NCBI GenBank assembly: GCA_033782935.1
Contig: JAWQEG010000710.1
Location: 682,001 to 746,000, forward strand
Direction: 5' to 3'
Length of the DNA stretch: 64,000 nt
From: Petrolisthes cinctipes
Taxonomy: Eukaryota > Arthropoda > Malacostraca > Decapoda > Porcellanidae
Part shown: piece after piece, positions 23,481-34,600 of the stretch
How the letters are laid out: each line of letters starts with the position of its first letter
Numbering within the stretch: the first letter of the stretch is position 1
Made by a program: the position numbers and the translations under genes
The notes under the pieces: generated by a model
Told to the model about the DNA's origin: nothing
Seen by the model: only the letters and a program-made list of their open reading frames with translations
Databases searched by the model: none

Positions 23481-24738
23481 ATCAAAAGTCATTCATAGGG
23501 TGATGGGTGTGTGGGTGTCATTACAGTGCTTGGACTGTAAATATCAACAGTCATTTTTAGGGTGGTGGGTGTTTGGATGTCATTACATTGCTTGGACTGT
23601 AAATATCAACAGTCAATCATGGGGTGGTGGGTGTGTGGGTGTCATTACAGTGCTTGGACGGTAAATATTAACAGTCATTTATAGGGTGATGGGTGTGAGA
23701 GTGTTATTACAGAGCTTGGACTGTAAATATCAACAGTCATTTATGGGGTGGTTGGTGTGTGGGTGTCATTACATTACTTGGACTACAAATATCAACCGTC
23801 ATTTATGGGTTGGTGGGTGTGTGGGAGTCACTACAGTGCTTGGACTGTAAATATCAACAGACATTCATAGGGTGGTGGGTGTGTGAGTGTAATTACAGAG
23901 CTTGGACTGTAAATATCTACAGTCATTCATAGGGTGGTGGGTGTCATTAGAGTGCTTGGACAGTAAATTTCAACAGTTATTCATGGGGTGTTAGGTGTGT
24001 GGGTGTCCTTACAGTTCTTGGACTGTAAATATCAACCATAATTCATGGAGTGGTGGGTGTTGGGGTGTCATTACAGTGCTTGGACTGTAAATATCAAGTT
24101 TTTCATGGGGTGGTGTGTGTGTATGTTATTAGTGCATGGGCTATAAATATCAACAGTCATTCATGGGTTGATGGGTGTGTGGGTGTCATTACAGTGCTTG
24201 GACTATAAATATCAACAGTCAATCATGGAATGGTGGGGGTCGGGGTGTCATTACAGAGCTTGGACTCTAAATATCAACAGTTATTCATGGGGTGGTGGGT
24301 GTGTTGGTATCATGAAAGTGTTTGGACTGTAAATATCAACAGTCATTCATGGGGTGGTGAGTGTGTTGGTTTCATTGCAGTTCTTAAACTGTAAATATCA
24401 ATCATCATTCATTGGGTGGTGGGTGTGTGGTTATCATTACAGTGCTTGGACTGTGAATATCAACAGTCATTTATGGTTTGGTGAGTGTGTGGGTGTTATT
24501 ACAGTGCTTTGACTGTAAATATCAACAGTCATTCAGAGGGTGTTGGGTTTCATTAGAGTGCTTGGACTGTAAATATTAACAGTCATTCATGGGATGGTTT
24601 GTGTGTGGATGTCATTACAATGCTTGGACTGAAAATATCAACAGTCATTTATGGGTTGGTGGGTGTGTCAGTGTCATTACAGTGCTTGGACTATAAATAT
24701 CAACCATCATTTATGGGGTGGTGGGTGTGTAAGTGTCA

Positions 24739-24742
24739 TTAC
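24739..24742. repeat. Left target-site duplication (TTAC) of the putative LTR
   Basis: TTAC directly before TGTTACGAAC matches TTAC at 25481-25484 after the right end. The match extends leftward to CATTAC (24737-24742 and 25479-25484) if two right-end bases are given to the target. Joining the flanks with one copy restores a normal monomer tail. Confidence 0.7.
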
Positions 24743-25339
24743 TGTTACGAACACTAGATTACTCAGAGACTGTTAGGCACTGTTTCTAGGGATATGGTTA
24801 GTAATCCAGTCTCAAACAATTAAAAGATGAATGGATAGTTTGTTATCCGGCCAGTAATTGAGGTTTTGGTTCAAAGGTACCAACTGGCATTAAACATATT
24901 TGTATTTAGATTTGATGTGATGATTGGTAGTCATCAGTATGTGCTTATATTCTGGTATACTAAACTTAAGAGTGAAAACCTCATAGGTGATAGTTGGGAA
25001 TGTAATAAGAATGCTAGGGAAATTTCTAAATTATAATTAACACATCAGAAATACTATAACAACATAAATGTACATAAATAATCCACACCAAGACTTAATA
25101 CTACACTTAATACTAAATTAAACCTAAACACCAAAATTTGTATAAAGAATGGGAACCCTCAGTACAAGACTTAAAATTATCACATAATACTGTACTGTAC
25201 TCAGAAGAAAAGATGTGCAGAACACCAGATTTATGGAAGCACCAAGATCAGCCCTAGGCACAAGCTGAGTGGTGGAGAGGTTAAACCCAACGACGAGGGA
25301 AGTTGAGTAGAGACTGACTTTTCAAGGACTGAACTTCCA

Positions 25340-25347
25340 TATATATA
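25340..25347 (+). promoter_or_regulatory. TATA-like box in the putative LTR
   Basis: TATATATA is followed by GGGTAG, about 600 bp into the 737-bp block. If the block is an LTR, this would place the U3/R boundary some 30 bp downstream, leaving roughly 100 bp for R and U5. The assignment rests on the motif and its position only. Confidence 0.4.
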
Positions 25348-25398
25348 GGGTAGATTTGGTGATTCGGGATAGCTCAATGAGGGGTCAAATTAACTTCT

Positions 25399-25454
25399 CC
25401 GAACCTTCGGAACCTGGGGATTTTCCAGTTGTTCCCTTGTTCGAGGAGGGGAAC
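25399..25454. repeat. Two small hairpins near the right end of the putative LTR
   Basis: CCGAA-CC-TTCGG (25399-25410) is a tight inverted repeat with a 2-nt gap. GTTCCC at 25431-25436 pairs with GGGAAC at 25449-25454 across 12 nt. GGAACCTGG also occurs twice here as a direct repeat. Such structure is common in R-U5 regions but is not diagnostic. Confidence 0.45.
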
Positions 25455-25480
25455 CTGGCCATTCCCCAGTGGCTGTCACA

Positions 25481-25484
25481 TTAC
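25481..25484. repeat. Right target-site duplication (TTAC) of the putative LTR
   Basis: This is the partner of 24739-24742. It is followed immediately by AGTTCTTGGACTATAAATATC, where satellite resumes in phase with the unit interrupted on the left. Confidence 0.7.
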
Positions 25485-25561
25485 AGTTCTTGGACTATAA
25501 ATATCAACAGTCATTCATAGGGTAGTGGGTGTGTAAGTGTCATTACAGAGCTTGGACTGTA

Positions 25562-26042
25562 AATATCAACCATAATTCATGGGGTGGTGGGTGTGGGGGT
25601 GTCATTACAGTGCTTGGACTGTAAATATCAACCGTCAATCATGGGGTGGTGGGTGTGTGGGTGTCATTACAGTGATTTGATTGTAAATATCAACAGTCAT
25701 TTATTGGGTGGTGGGTGGCATTACAGTGCTTGGACTGTAAATATCAACAATAATTCATGGGGTGGTGGGTGTGGGGGTGTCATTACAGTGCTTGGACTGT
25801 AAATATCAACCGTCAATCATGGGGTGGTGGGTGTGTGGGTGTCATTACAGTGCTTGGAGTGTAAATATCAACAGTCATTAATGGGGTGGTGGGTGTATGG
25901 GTGTCATTACAGTGATTTGATTGTAAATATCAACAGTCATTTATTGGGTGGTGGGTGGCATTACAGTGCTTGGACTGTAAATATCAACAGTCATTCATTG
26001 GGTTGTGGGTGTGTGGGTGTCATTACAGTGCTTGGACTGTAA
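25562..26042 (+). repeat. Tandem duplication, period 240 bp
   Basis: Four monomers (three of 62 bp and one of 54 bp) repeat in tandem. The sequence carrying GTGATTTGATTG, then a TTATTGGG unit with a GGTGGCATTACAG tail, occurs at the same phase 240 bp apart. It lies just right of the putative LTR and does not include it. Confidence 0.8.
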
Positions 26043-27599
26043 AGATCAACAATAATTCATGGGGTGGTGGGTGTTGGGGTGTCATTACAGTGCTTTGACT
26101 GTAAATATCAACAGTCATTTATTGGGTGGTGGGTGGCATTACAGTGCTTGGACTGTAAATATCAACAGTTATTCTTTTGGTGGTGGTTGTGTGGGTGTCA
26201 TTATAGTGCTTAGACTGTAAATATCAACAGTCATTCATGGAATGGTAAGTGTGTGTGTGTCATTACAGTTCTTGGACTGTAAATATCAACCATCATTTAT
26301 TGTGTGTTGGGTGAGTGGGTGTCATTACAGTGCTTGGACTGTGAATATCAACAGTCATTCATGGGGTGGTGAGTGTGTGGGTGTCATTACAGTGCTTGGA
26401 CTGTAAATATCAACAGTCATTTATGGGGTGGTCGGTTTGTGGGTGTCATGACAGTGCTTGGACTGTAAATATCAACAGTCGTTCATGGGGTGGTGGGTGT
26501 GTGGGTGTCATTACAGTGGTTGGATTGTAAATATCAACAGTTATTCATGGGGTGGTGGTTGTGTGGGTGTCATTACAGTGTTTTGATTGTAATTTTCAAT
26601 AGTCATTTATAGGGTTGTGGGTGTCATTACAGTGCTTGGACTGTAAATATCAACAGTCATTTAAGGGGTGGTGGTTGTGTGGGTATCATTACAGTGCTTG
26701 GACTGTATATATCAACAGTCATTCAGAGGGTGGTGTGTGTCATTAGAGTGCTTGGACTGTATATATTAACAGTTATTCATGAGGTGGTGGGTGTGTGGGT
26801 GTCATTACATTGCTTGGACTATAAATATCAACCATCATTTATGGGGAGGTGGGTGTGTGGGTGTTATTACAGTGCTTGGACTGTAAATATCAACAGTCAT
26901 TCTTGGGGTGGTGGGTGTTTAGGTGTCATTACAGTGGTTGGATTGTAAATATCAACAGTTATTCATGGGGTGGTGGTTGTGTGGGTGTCATTACAGTGTT
27001 TTGATTGTAATTTTCAATAGTCATTTATAGGGTGGTGGGTGTCATTACAGTGCTTGGACTGTAAATATCAACAATCATTCATAGGGTTGTGGGTGTGTGG
27101 GTGTATTACAGTGCTTGGACTGTAAATATCAACTATAATTCATGTGGTCGTGGGTGTTGGGGTGTTATTACAGTGCTTTGACTGTAAATATCAACAGTCA
27201 TTTTTGGGGTGGTGTGTGTGAGGGTGTCTTTACATAGCTTGGACTGTAAATATCAACAGTCATTCATGGGTTGGTGGGTGGGTGGGTGTCATTAAAGTGC
27301 TTAGACTGTAAATATCAACAGTTATTTATGAGGTGGTTGGTGTGTGGCTGTCATTACAGTGCTTGGACTATAAATTTCAACAGTGATTCATGGGGTGGTG
27401 GATGTGTGGGTGTCAATACAGTGTTTGGACTGTCAATATCAAGTTATTCATGGGGTGGTGGGTGTATGTTTGTCATTATTGCTTGAACTGTAAATATCAA
27501 CAGTCATTCATGGGGTGGTGGGTTGCATTACAGTGCTTGGACTGTAAATATCAACAGTCATTCATAGGGTGGTGGGTGTGTGGGTGTTATTACAGTGCT

Positions 27600-28510
27600 T
27601 TGATTGTAAATATCAACAGCCATTCAGAGGGTGGTGGGTGTCATTAGAGTCCTTGGACTGTAAATATCAACAGTCATTTATGGGGTGGTGGGTGTGTGGG
27701 TGTCATGAAAGTGCTTGAACAGTAAATATCAACCATCATTCATTGGGTGGGGGATGTGTGGGTGTCATTACAGTGCTTGGACTGTGAATATCAACAGTTA
27801 TTCATAGGGTGGTGGGTGTGTGAGTGTCATTACAGAGCTTGGACTGTAAATATCAACAGTCATTCATGGGGTTGTGGGTGTGAGGGTGTCATTACAGTGC
27901 TTGGACTGTAAATATCAACAGTCATTCATGTGGTTAGTGGATGTCATTATAGTGCTTGGACTGTAAATATCAACAGTCATTCATAGGGTGGTGGGTTGCA
28001 TTACAGTGCTTGGACTGTAAATATCAACAGTCATTCATGGGGTGATTGGTGTGTGGCTGTCATTACATTGCTTGGACTGTAAATATCAACAGTCAATCAT
28101 GGGGAGGTTGGTATCATTACAGTGCTTGGACTGTAAATATCAACAGTCATTCATAGGGTGGTGGGTGTGTGGGTGTTATTACAGTGCTTTGATTGTAAAT
28201 ATCAACAGCCATTCAGAGGGTGGTGGGTGTGATTAGAGTGCTTGGACTGTAAATATCAACAGTCATTTATGGGGTGGTGGGTGTGTGGGTGTCATGAAAG
28301 TGCTTGAACTGTAAATATCAACCATCATTCATTGGGTGGTGGATGTGTGGGTGTCATTACAGTGCTTGGATTGTGAATATCAACAGTTATTCATGGGGTG
28401 GTGGGTGTGTGAGTGTCATTACAGAGCTTGGACTGTAAATATCAACAGTCGTTCATGGGGTGGTGGGTGTGTGGGTGTTATTACAGTGCTTTGATTGTAA
28501 ATATCAACAG
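27600..28510 (+). repeat. Duplicated block, offset 589 bp
   Basis: The rare variant CAGCCATTCAG occurs at 27617 and 28206, with the same downstream series: a TCATGAAAGTGCTTGAAC unit, a CATCATTCATTGGG unit, and an AACAGTTATTCAT unit. The copies differ at scattered positions. Confidence 0.75.
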
Positions 28511-28549
28511 CTATTCAAAGTGTGGTGGGTGTGGGTGTGTCATTACAGT

Positions 28550-29441
28550 GCTTTGACTATAAATATTAACAGTCATTCATGGGGTGGTGGGTGTGAGGAT
28601 GTCATTACAGTGTTTGGACTGTAAATATCAACAGTCATTCATGTGGTTAGTAGATGTCATTATAGTGCTTGGACTGTAAATATCAACAGTCATTCTTGGG
28701 GTGGTGGGTGTGTGGGTGCCATTACAGTGCTTTGACTGTAAATATCAAGAGTCATTCAAGGGGTGGTGGGGGTGAGGGTGTCATTACAGTGTTCGTACTG
28801 TAATTATCAACAGTCATTCATGTGGTTAGTGGATGTCATTATAGTGCTTGGACTGTAAATATCAACAGTCATTCTTGGGGTGGTGGGTGTGTGGGTGCCA
28901 TTACATTGCTTTGACTGTAAATATCAACAGTCAATTATGGGTTGGTGGGAGAGTGGGTGTCATTACAGTGCTTGGACAGTATATATCAACAGTCATTCAT
29001 GGGGTGGTTAGTGTGTGGGTGTCATTACATTTTTTTGATTGTAAATATCAAGTCATTCATGACTTTGACTGTAAATATCAACAGTCATTCATGGGGTGGT
29101 GGGTGTGAGGATGTCATTACAGTGTTTGGACTGTAAATATCAACAGTCATTCATGTGGTTAGTAGATGTCATTATAGTGCTTGGACTGTAAATATCAACA
29201 GTCATTCTTGGGGTGGTGGGTGTGTGGGTGCCATTACAGTGCTTTGACTGTAAATATCAAGAGTCATTCAAGGGGTGGTGGGGGTGAGGGTGTCATTACA
29301 GTGTTCGTACTGTAATTATCAACAGTCATTCATGTGGTTAGTGGATGTCATTATAGTGCTTGGACTGTAAATATCAACAGTCATTCTTGGGGTGGTGGGT
29401 GTGTGGGTGCCATTACATTGCTTTGACTGTAAATATCAACA
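28550..29441 (+). repeat. Tandem duplication, period 512 bp
   Basis: The landmark GTGTGAGGAT occurs at 28591 and 29103, and ATGTGGTTAGT(A/G)GATG units repeat in the same order in both copies. A third, older copy of the block lies 2,305 bp right of the first (same landmark at 30896). The second tandem copy ends at about 29,441. Confidence 0.82.
29050..29075 (+). repeat. Truncated monomer lacking the G-rich tract
   Basis: Here AAGTCATTCAT is joined directly to GACTTTGACTG, so about 30 bp covering the whole G-rich tail is missing. The same junction occurs at 31365, 51381 and 57459. One deletion copied by later duplication explains this better than four independent events, which makes it a useful marker of block ancestry. 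Confidence 0.85.
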
Positions 29442-31389
29442 GTCATTTATGGGGTGGTGGGTGTGGGTGTCATTACACTGTTTTGACTGTGAATATCAAC
29501 AGTCATTCATAAGGTGGTGGGTGTCATTAGAGTGCTTGGACTATAAATATCAACAGTTATTTATGGGTTGGTGGGTTTGTGGGTGTCATGACAGTGCTTG
29601 GACTGTAAATATCAACAGTCATTCATGGAGTGGTGGGTGTGTGGGTGTCATTACAGTGCTTGGACTGTAAATATCAACAGTCATTTATCGGGTGGTGGGT
29701 GTGGGTGTCATTACAGTGTTTTGACTGTAAATATCAACAGTCATTCATAGGGTGGTGGGTGTCATGACAGTGCTTGGATTGTAAATATCAACAGTCATTC
29801 ATGGGGTGGTGGGTGTTTTGGTGTCATTACAGTGCTTGGACTGTAAATATCAACAGTCATCCAGGGGGTGGTGGGTGTGTGGGCATCATTACAGTTTTTT
29901 TATTGTAAATATCAACAGTAATTCATAGGGTGGTGGGTGTCATTAGAGTGCTTGGACTGTAAATATCAAGAGTCATTTATAAGGTGGTGGGTGTGTTGGT
30001 GTCATTACAGTGCTTGGACTGTAAAATATCAACTGTCATTTATGGGGTGGTGGTTGTGTGGGTGTCGTTACAGTGCTTTGACTGTAAATATGAACAGTCA
30101 TTCATAGGGTGGTGGGTGTCATTAGAGTGCTTGGACTATAAATATAAACAGTTATTTATGGGGTGAAGGTTTGTGGGTGTCATGACAGTGCTTGGACTGT
30201 AAATATCAACAGTCATTCATGGGGTGGTGGGTGTTTTGGTGTCATTACAGTGCTTTGACTGTAAATATGAACAGTCATTCATAGGGTGGTGGGTGTCATT
30301 AGAGTGCTTGGACTATAAATATAAACAGTTATTTATGGGGTGAAGGTTTGTGGGTGTCATGACAGTGCTTGGACTGTAAATATCTACAGTCATTCATGGG
30401 GTGGTTGGTGTGTGGGTGTCATTACAGTGCTTTGACTGTAAATATCAACAGTCATTTATGGGGTGGTGGGTTTGTTGGTGTCATGACAGTGCTTGGACTG
30501 TAAATATCAACAGTCGTTCATGGGGTGGTGGGTGTGTGGATGTCATTACAGTGCTTGGACTGTAAATATTAACAGTTAATCATGGGGTGGTGGGTGTGTG
30601 GGTGTCATTAATGTGCTTCGACTGTAAATATCAACAGTCATTCATGGGGTGGTGGGTGTGTGGCTGTCATTACATTGCTTGGACTGTAAATATCAACAGT
30701 CAATCATGGTGAGGTTGGTGTCATTACAGTGCTTGGACTGTAAATATCAACAGTCATTCCTAGGGTGGTGGGTGTGTGGGTGTTATTACAGTGCTTTGAT
30801 TGTAAATATCAACAGCTATTCAGAGTGTGGTGGGTGTGGGTGTGTCATTACAGTGCTTTGACTATAAATATTAACAGTCATTCATGGGGTGGTGGGTGTG
30901 AGGATGTCATTACAGTACTTGGACTGTAAATATCAACAGTCATTCATGTGGTTAGTGGATGTCATTATAGTGCTTGGACTGTAAATATCAACAGTCATTC
31001 TTGGGGTGGTGGGTGTGTGGGTGCCATTACAGTGCTTTGACTGTAAATATCAAGAGTCATTCATGGGGTGGTGGGAGTGAGGGTGTCATTACAGTGCTCG
31101 GACTGTAATTATCAACAGTCATTCATATGGTTAGTGGATGTCATTATAGTGCTTGGACTGTAAATATCAACAGTCATTCTTGGGGTGGTGGGTGTGTGGG
31201 TGCCATTACATTGCTTTGACTGAAAATATCAACAGTCAATTATGGGTTGGTGGGAGAGTGGGTGTCATTACAGTGCTTGGACAGTATATATCAACAGTCA
31301 TTCATGGGGTGGTTAGTGTGTGGGTGTCATTACAGTGTTTTGATTGTAAATATCAAGTCATTCATGACTTTGACTGTAAATATCAACAG

Positions 31390-34300
31390 TCATTCATGGG
31401 GTGGTGGGTGTGTAGGTGTCATTACAGTGCTTGGACTGTAAATATCAACAGTCATTTATGGGGTGGTGGGTGTGGGTGTCATTACAGTGTTTTGACTGTG
31501 AATATCAACAGTCATTTATAGGGTTGTGGGTTTCATTAGAGTGCTTGGACTGTAAATATCAACAGTTATTTATGGGGTGGTGGGTGTGTGGGTGTCATTA
31601 CAGTGCTTTGACTGTAAATATCAACAGTCATTTATGGGGTGGTGGGTGTGTGTGTCATTATAGTGCTTAGACTGTAAATATCAACAGTCATTAATTGGGT
31701 GGTGGGTGTCATTAGAGTGCTTGGACTATAAATATTAACAGTTATTTATGGGGTGGTGGGTTTGTGGGTGTCATGACAGTGCTTGGACTGAAAATATCAA
31801 CAGTCATTCATGGGATGGTGGGTGTGTGGGTGTCATTACAGTGTTTTGATTGTAAATACCAACAGTCATTCATAAGGTGGTGGGTGTCATTAGAGTGCTT
31901 GGACTATAAATATCAACAGTTATTTATGGGTTGGTGGGTTTGTGGGTGTCATGACAGTGCTTGGACTGTAAATATCAACAGTCATTCATGGAATGGTGGG
32001 TGTGTGGGTATCATTACAGTGCTTGGACTGTAAATATCAACAGTCATTTATGGGGTGGTGGGTGTGGGTGTCATTACAGTGTTTTGACTGTAAATATCAA
32101 CAGTCATTCATAGGGTGGTGGGTTTCATTAGAGTGCTTGGACTGTAAATATCAACAGTTATTTATGGGGTGGTGGGTTTGTGGGTGTCATGACAGTGCTT
32201 GGACTGTAAATATCAACAGTCATTCATGGGGTGGTGGGTGTTTTGGTGTCATTACAGTGCTTGGACTGTAAATATCAACAGTCATCCAGGGGGTGGTGGG
32301 TGTGTGGGCATCATTACAGTTTTTTTATTGTAAATATCAACAGTAATTCATAGGGTGGTGGGTGTCATTAGAGTGCTTGGATTGTGAATATCAAGAGTCA
32401 TTTATAAGGTGGTGGGTGTGTTGGTGTCATTACAGTGCTTGGACTGTAAAATATCAACTGTCATTTATGGGGTGGTGGTTGTGTGGGTGTCATTACAGTG
32501 CTTTGACTGTAAATATCAACAGTCATTCATAGGGTGGTGGGTGTCATTAGAGTGCTTGAAATATAAATATTAACAGTTATTTATGGGGTGAAGGTTTGTG
32601 GGTGTCATGACAGTGCTTGGACTGTAAATATCAACAGTCATTCATGGGGTGGTTGGTGTGTGGGTGTCATTACAGTGCTTTGACTGTAAATATCAAGAGT
32701 CATTTATGGGGTGGTGGGTTTGTGGGTGTCATGACAGTGCTTGGACTGTAAATATCAACAGTCATTCATGGGGTGGTGGGTGTTTTGGTGTCATTACAGT
32801 GCTTGGACTGTAAATATGAACAGTCATCAAGGGGGTGGTGGGTTTGTGGACATCATTACAGTGCTTTGACTGTAAATATCAACAGTCATTCATAAGGTGG
32901 TGGGTGTCATTAGAGTGCTTGGACTATAAATATCAACAGTTATTTATGGGGTGAAGGTTTGTGGGTGTCATGACAGTGCTTGGACTGTAAATATCAACAG
33001 TCATTCATAGGGTGGTGGGTGTATTGGTGTCATTACAGTGTTTTGACTGTAAATATCAACAGTCATTTATGGGGTGGTGGGTGTGGGTGACATTACAGTG
33101 TTTTGACTGTAAATATCAACAGTCATTCATGTGGTGGTGGGTTTCATTAGAGTGCTTGGACTGTAAATATCAACAGTTATTTATGGGGTGGTGGGTGTGT
33201 GGGTATCATTACAGTGCTTTGACTGTAAATATCAACAGTCATTTATGGGGTGGTGGGTGTGTGTGTCATTATAGTGCTTAGACTGTAAATATCAACAGTC
33301 ATTAATTGGGTGGTGGGTGTCATTAGAGTGCTTGGACTATAAATATTGACAGTTATTTATGGGGTGGTGGGTTTGTGGGTGTCATGACAGTGCTTGGACT
33401 GAAAATATCAACAGTCATTCATGGGGTGGTGGGTGTGTGGGTGTCATTACAGTGTTTTGATTGTAAATACCAACAGTCATTCATAGGGTGGTGGGTGTCA
33501 TTAGAGTGCTTGGACTATAAATATCAACAGTTATTTATGGGGTGGTGGGTTTGTGGGTGTCATGACAGTGCTTGGACTGTAAATATCAACAGTCATTCAT
33601 GGGGTGGTGGGTGTGTGGGTGTCATTACAGTGCTTGGACTGTAAATATCAACAGTCATTTATGGGGTGGTGGGTCTGGGTGTCATTACAGTGTTATGACT
33701 GTAAATATCAACAGTCATTCATAGGGAGGTGAGTTTCATTAGAGTGCTTGGACTGTAAATATCAACAGTTATTTTTGGGGTGGTGGGTTTGTGGGTGTCA
33801 TGACAGTGCTTGGACTGTAAATATCAACAGTCATTCATGGGGTGGTGGGTGTTTTGGTGTCATTACAGTGCTTGGACTGTAAATATCAACAGTCATCCAG
33901 GGGGTGGTGGGTGTGTGGGCATCATTACAGTGTTTTGATTGTAAATATCAACAGTAATTCATAGGGTGGTGGGTGTCATTAGAGTGCTTGGACTATAAAT
34001 ATCAACAGTTATTTATGGGGTGGTGGGTTTGTCGGTGTCATGACAGTGCTTGGACTGTATATATCAACAGTCATTCATGGGGTGGTGGGTGATTGGGTGT
34101 CATTACAGTGCTTGGACTGTAAATATCAACAGTCATTTATGGGGTGGTGGTTGTGTTAGTGTCATTACAGTGCTTTGACTGTAAATATCAACAGTCATTC
34201 AAAGGGTGGTGGGTGTCATTAGAGCGCTTGGACTATAAATATCAACAGTTATTTATGGGGTGAAGGTTTGTGGGTGTCATGACAGTGCTTGGACTGTAAA

Positions 34301-34600
34301 TATCAACAGTCATTCATGGGGTGGTGGGTGTGTGGGTGTCATTACAGTGCTTTGACTGTAAATATCAACAGTCATTTATGGGGTGGTGGGTTTGTGGGTG
34401 TCATGACAGTGCTTGGACTGTAAATATCAACAGTCATTCATGGGGTGGTGGGTGTTTTGGTGTCATTACAGTGCTTGGACTGTAAATATCAACAGTCATC
34501 CAGGGGGTGGTGTGTGTGTGGGCATCATTACAGTGTTTTGATTGTAAATATCAACAGTAATTCATTTGGTGGTGGGTGTCATTAGAGTGCTTGGACTGTA
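31390..34600 (+). repeat. Higher-order repeat, period ~1,611 bp
   Basis: The series starting with a short GGGTGTGGGTGTCATTAC unit and continuing through TTTGTGGGTGTCATGACAG units to GGTGTTTTGGTGTC repeats about 1,611 bp apart (for example 31,452 and 33,063; 32,221 and 33,832). Near 34.0 kb the second copy carries extra units, so the spacing drifts at the right end. Confidence 0.75.

Larger units (their letters stand above)
10531..24742 (+). repeat. 62-bp satellite array, middle segment
   Basis: Satellite resumes in mid-monomer after the LINE and continues unbroken to the putative LTR. The orientation, unit length and subfamilies match the left segment. The first ~1.7 kb (10,531 to about 12,215) is paralogous to about 36,980-38,270. 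The next notable structure is the 1,265-bp triple repeat at 13.9-17.7 kb, then the block paralogous to 3.6-6.3 kb. From about 20 to 24.7 kb the units are more diverged, with a local repeat at offset 916 bp (22,350 and 23,266). No unique sequence or gene was seen. Confidence 0.96.
24743..25480 (+). mobile_element. Putative solo LTR (or non-autonomous element)
   Basis: A unique ~737-bp block begins TGTTACGAAC and ends GGCTGTCACA. It is flanked on both sides by ATTAC-containing sequence that is single-copy in an ordinary monomer (GTCATTACAG). The ends allow three readings: TG...CACA with a 4-bp TTAC duplication, a 5-bp ATTAC duplication, or TG...TGTCA with a 6-bp CATTAC duplication. TG...CA ends, a TATA-like box near 25340, a length typical of LTRs, and satellite instead of a primer-binding site on the right all favour a solo LTR. 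Against this, the first and last 15 bases match as an imperfect inverted repeat at about 10 positions, and no AATAAA was seen, so a DNA-transposon derivative stays possible. It has no ORF of note. Strand is assigned from the TATA box only. Confidence 0.65.

Noticed and set aside
24743..25480. A host gene exon or ncRNA in the unique 737-bp block
   Set aside because: It has element-like ends and a short target duplication, no ORF of note, and clean removal restores a satellite monomer.
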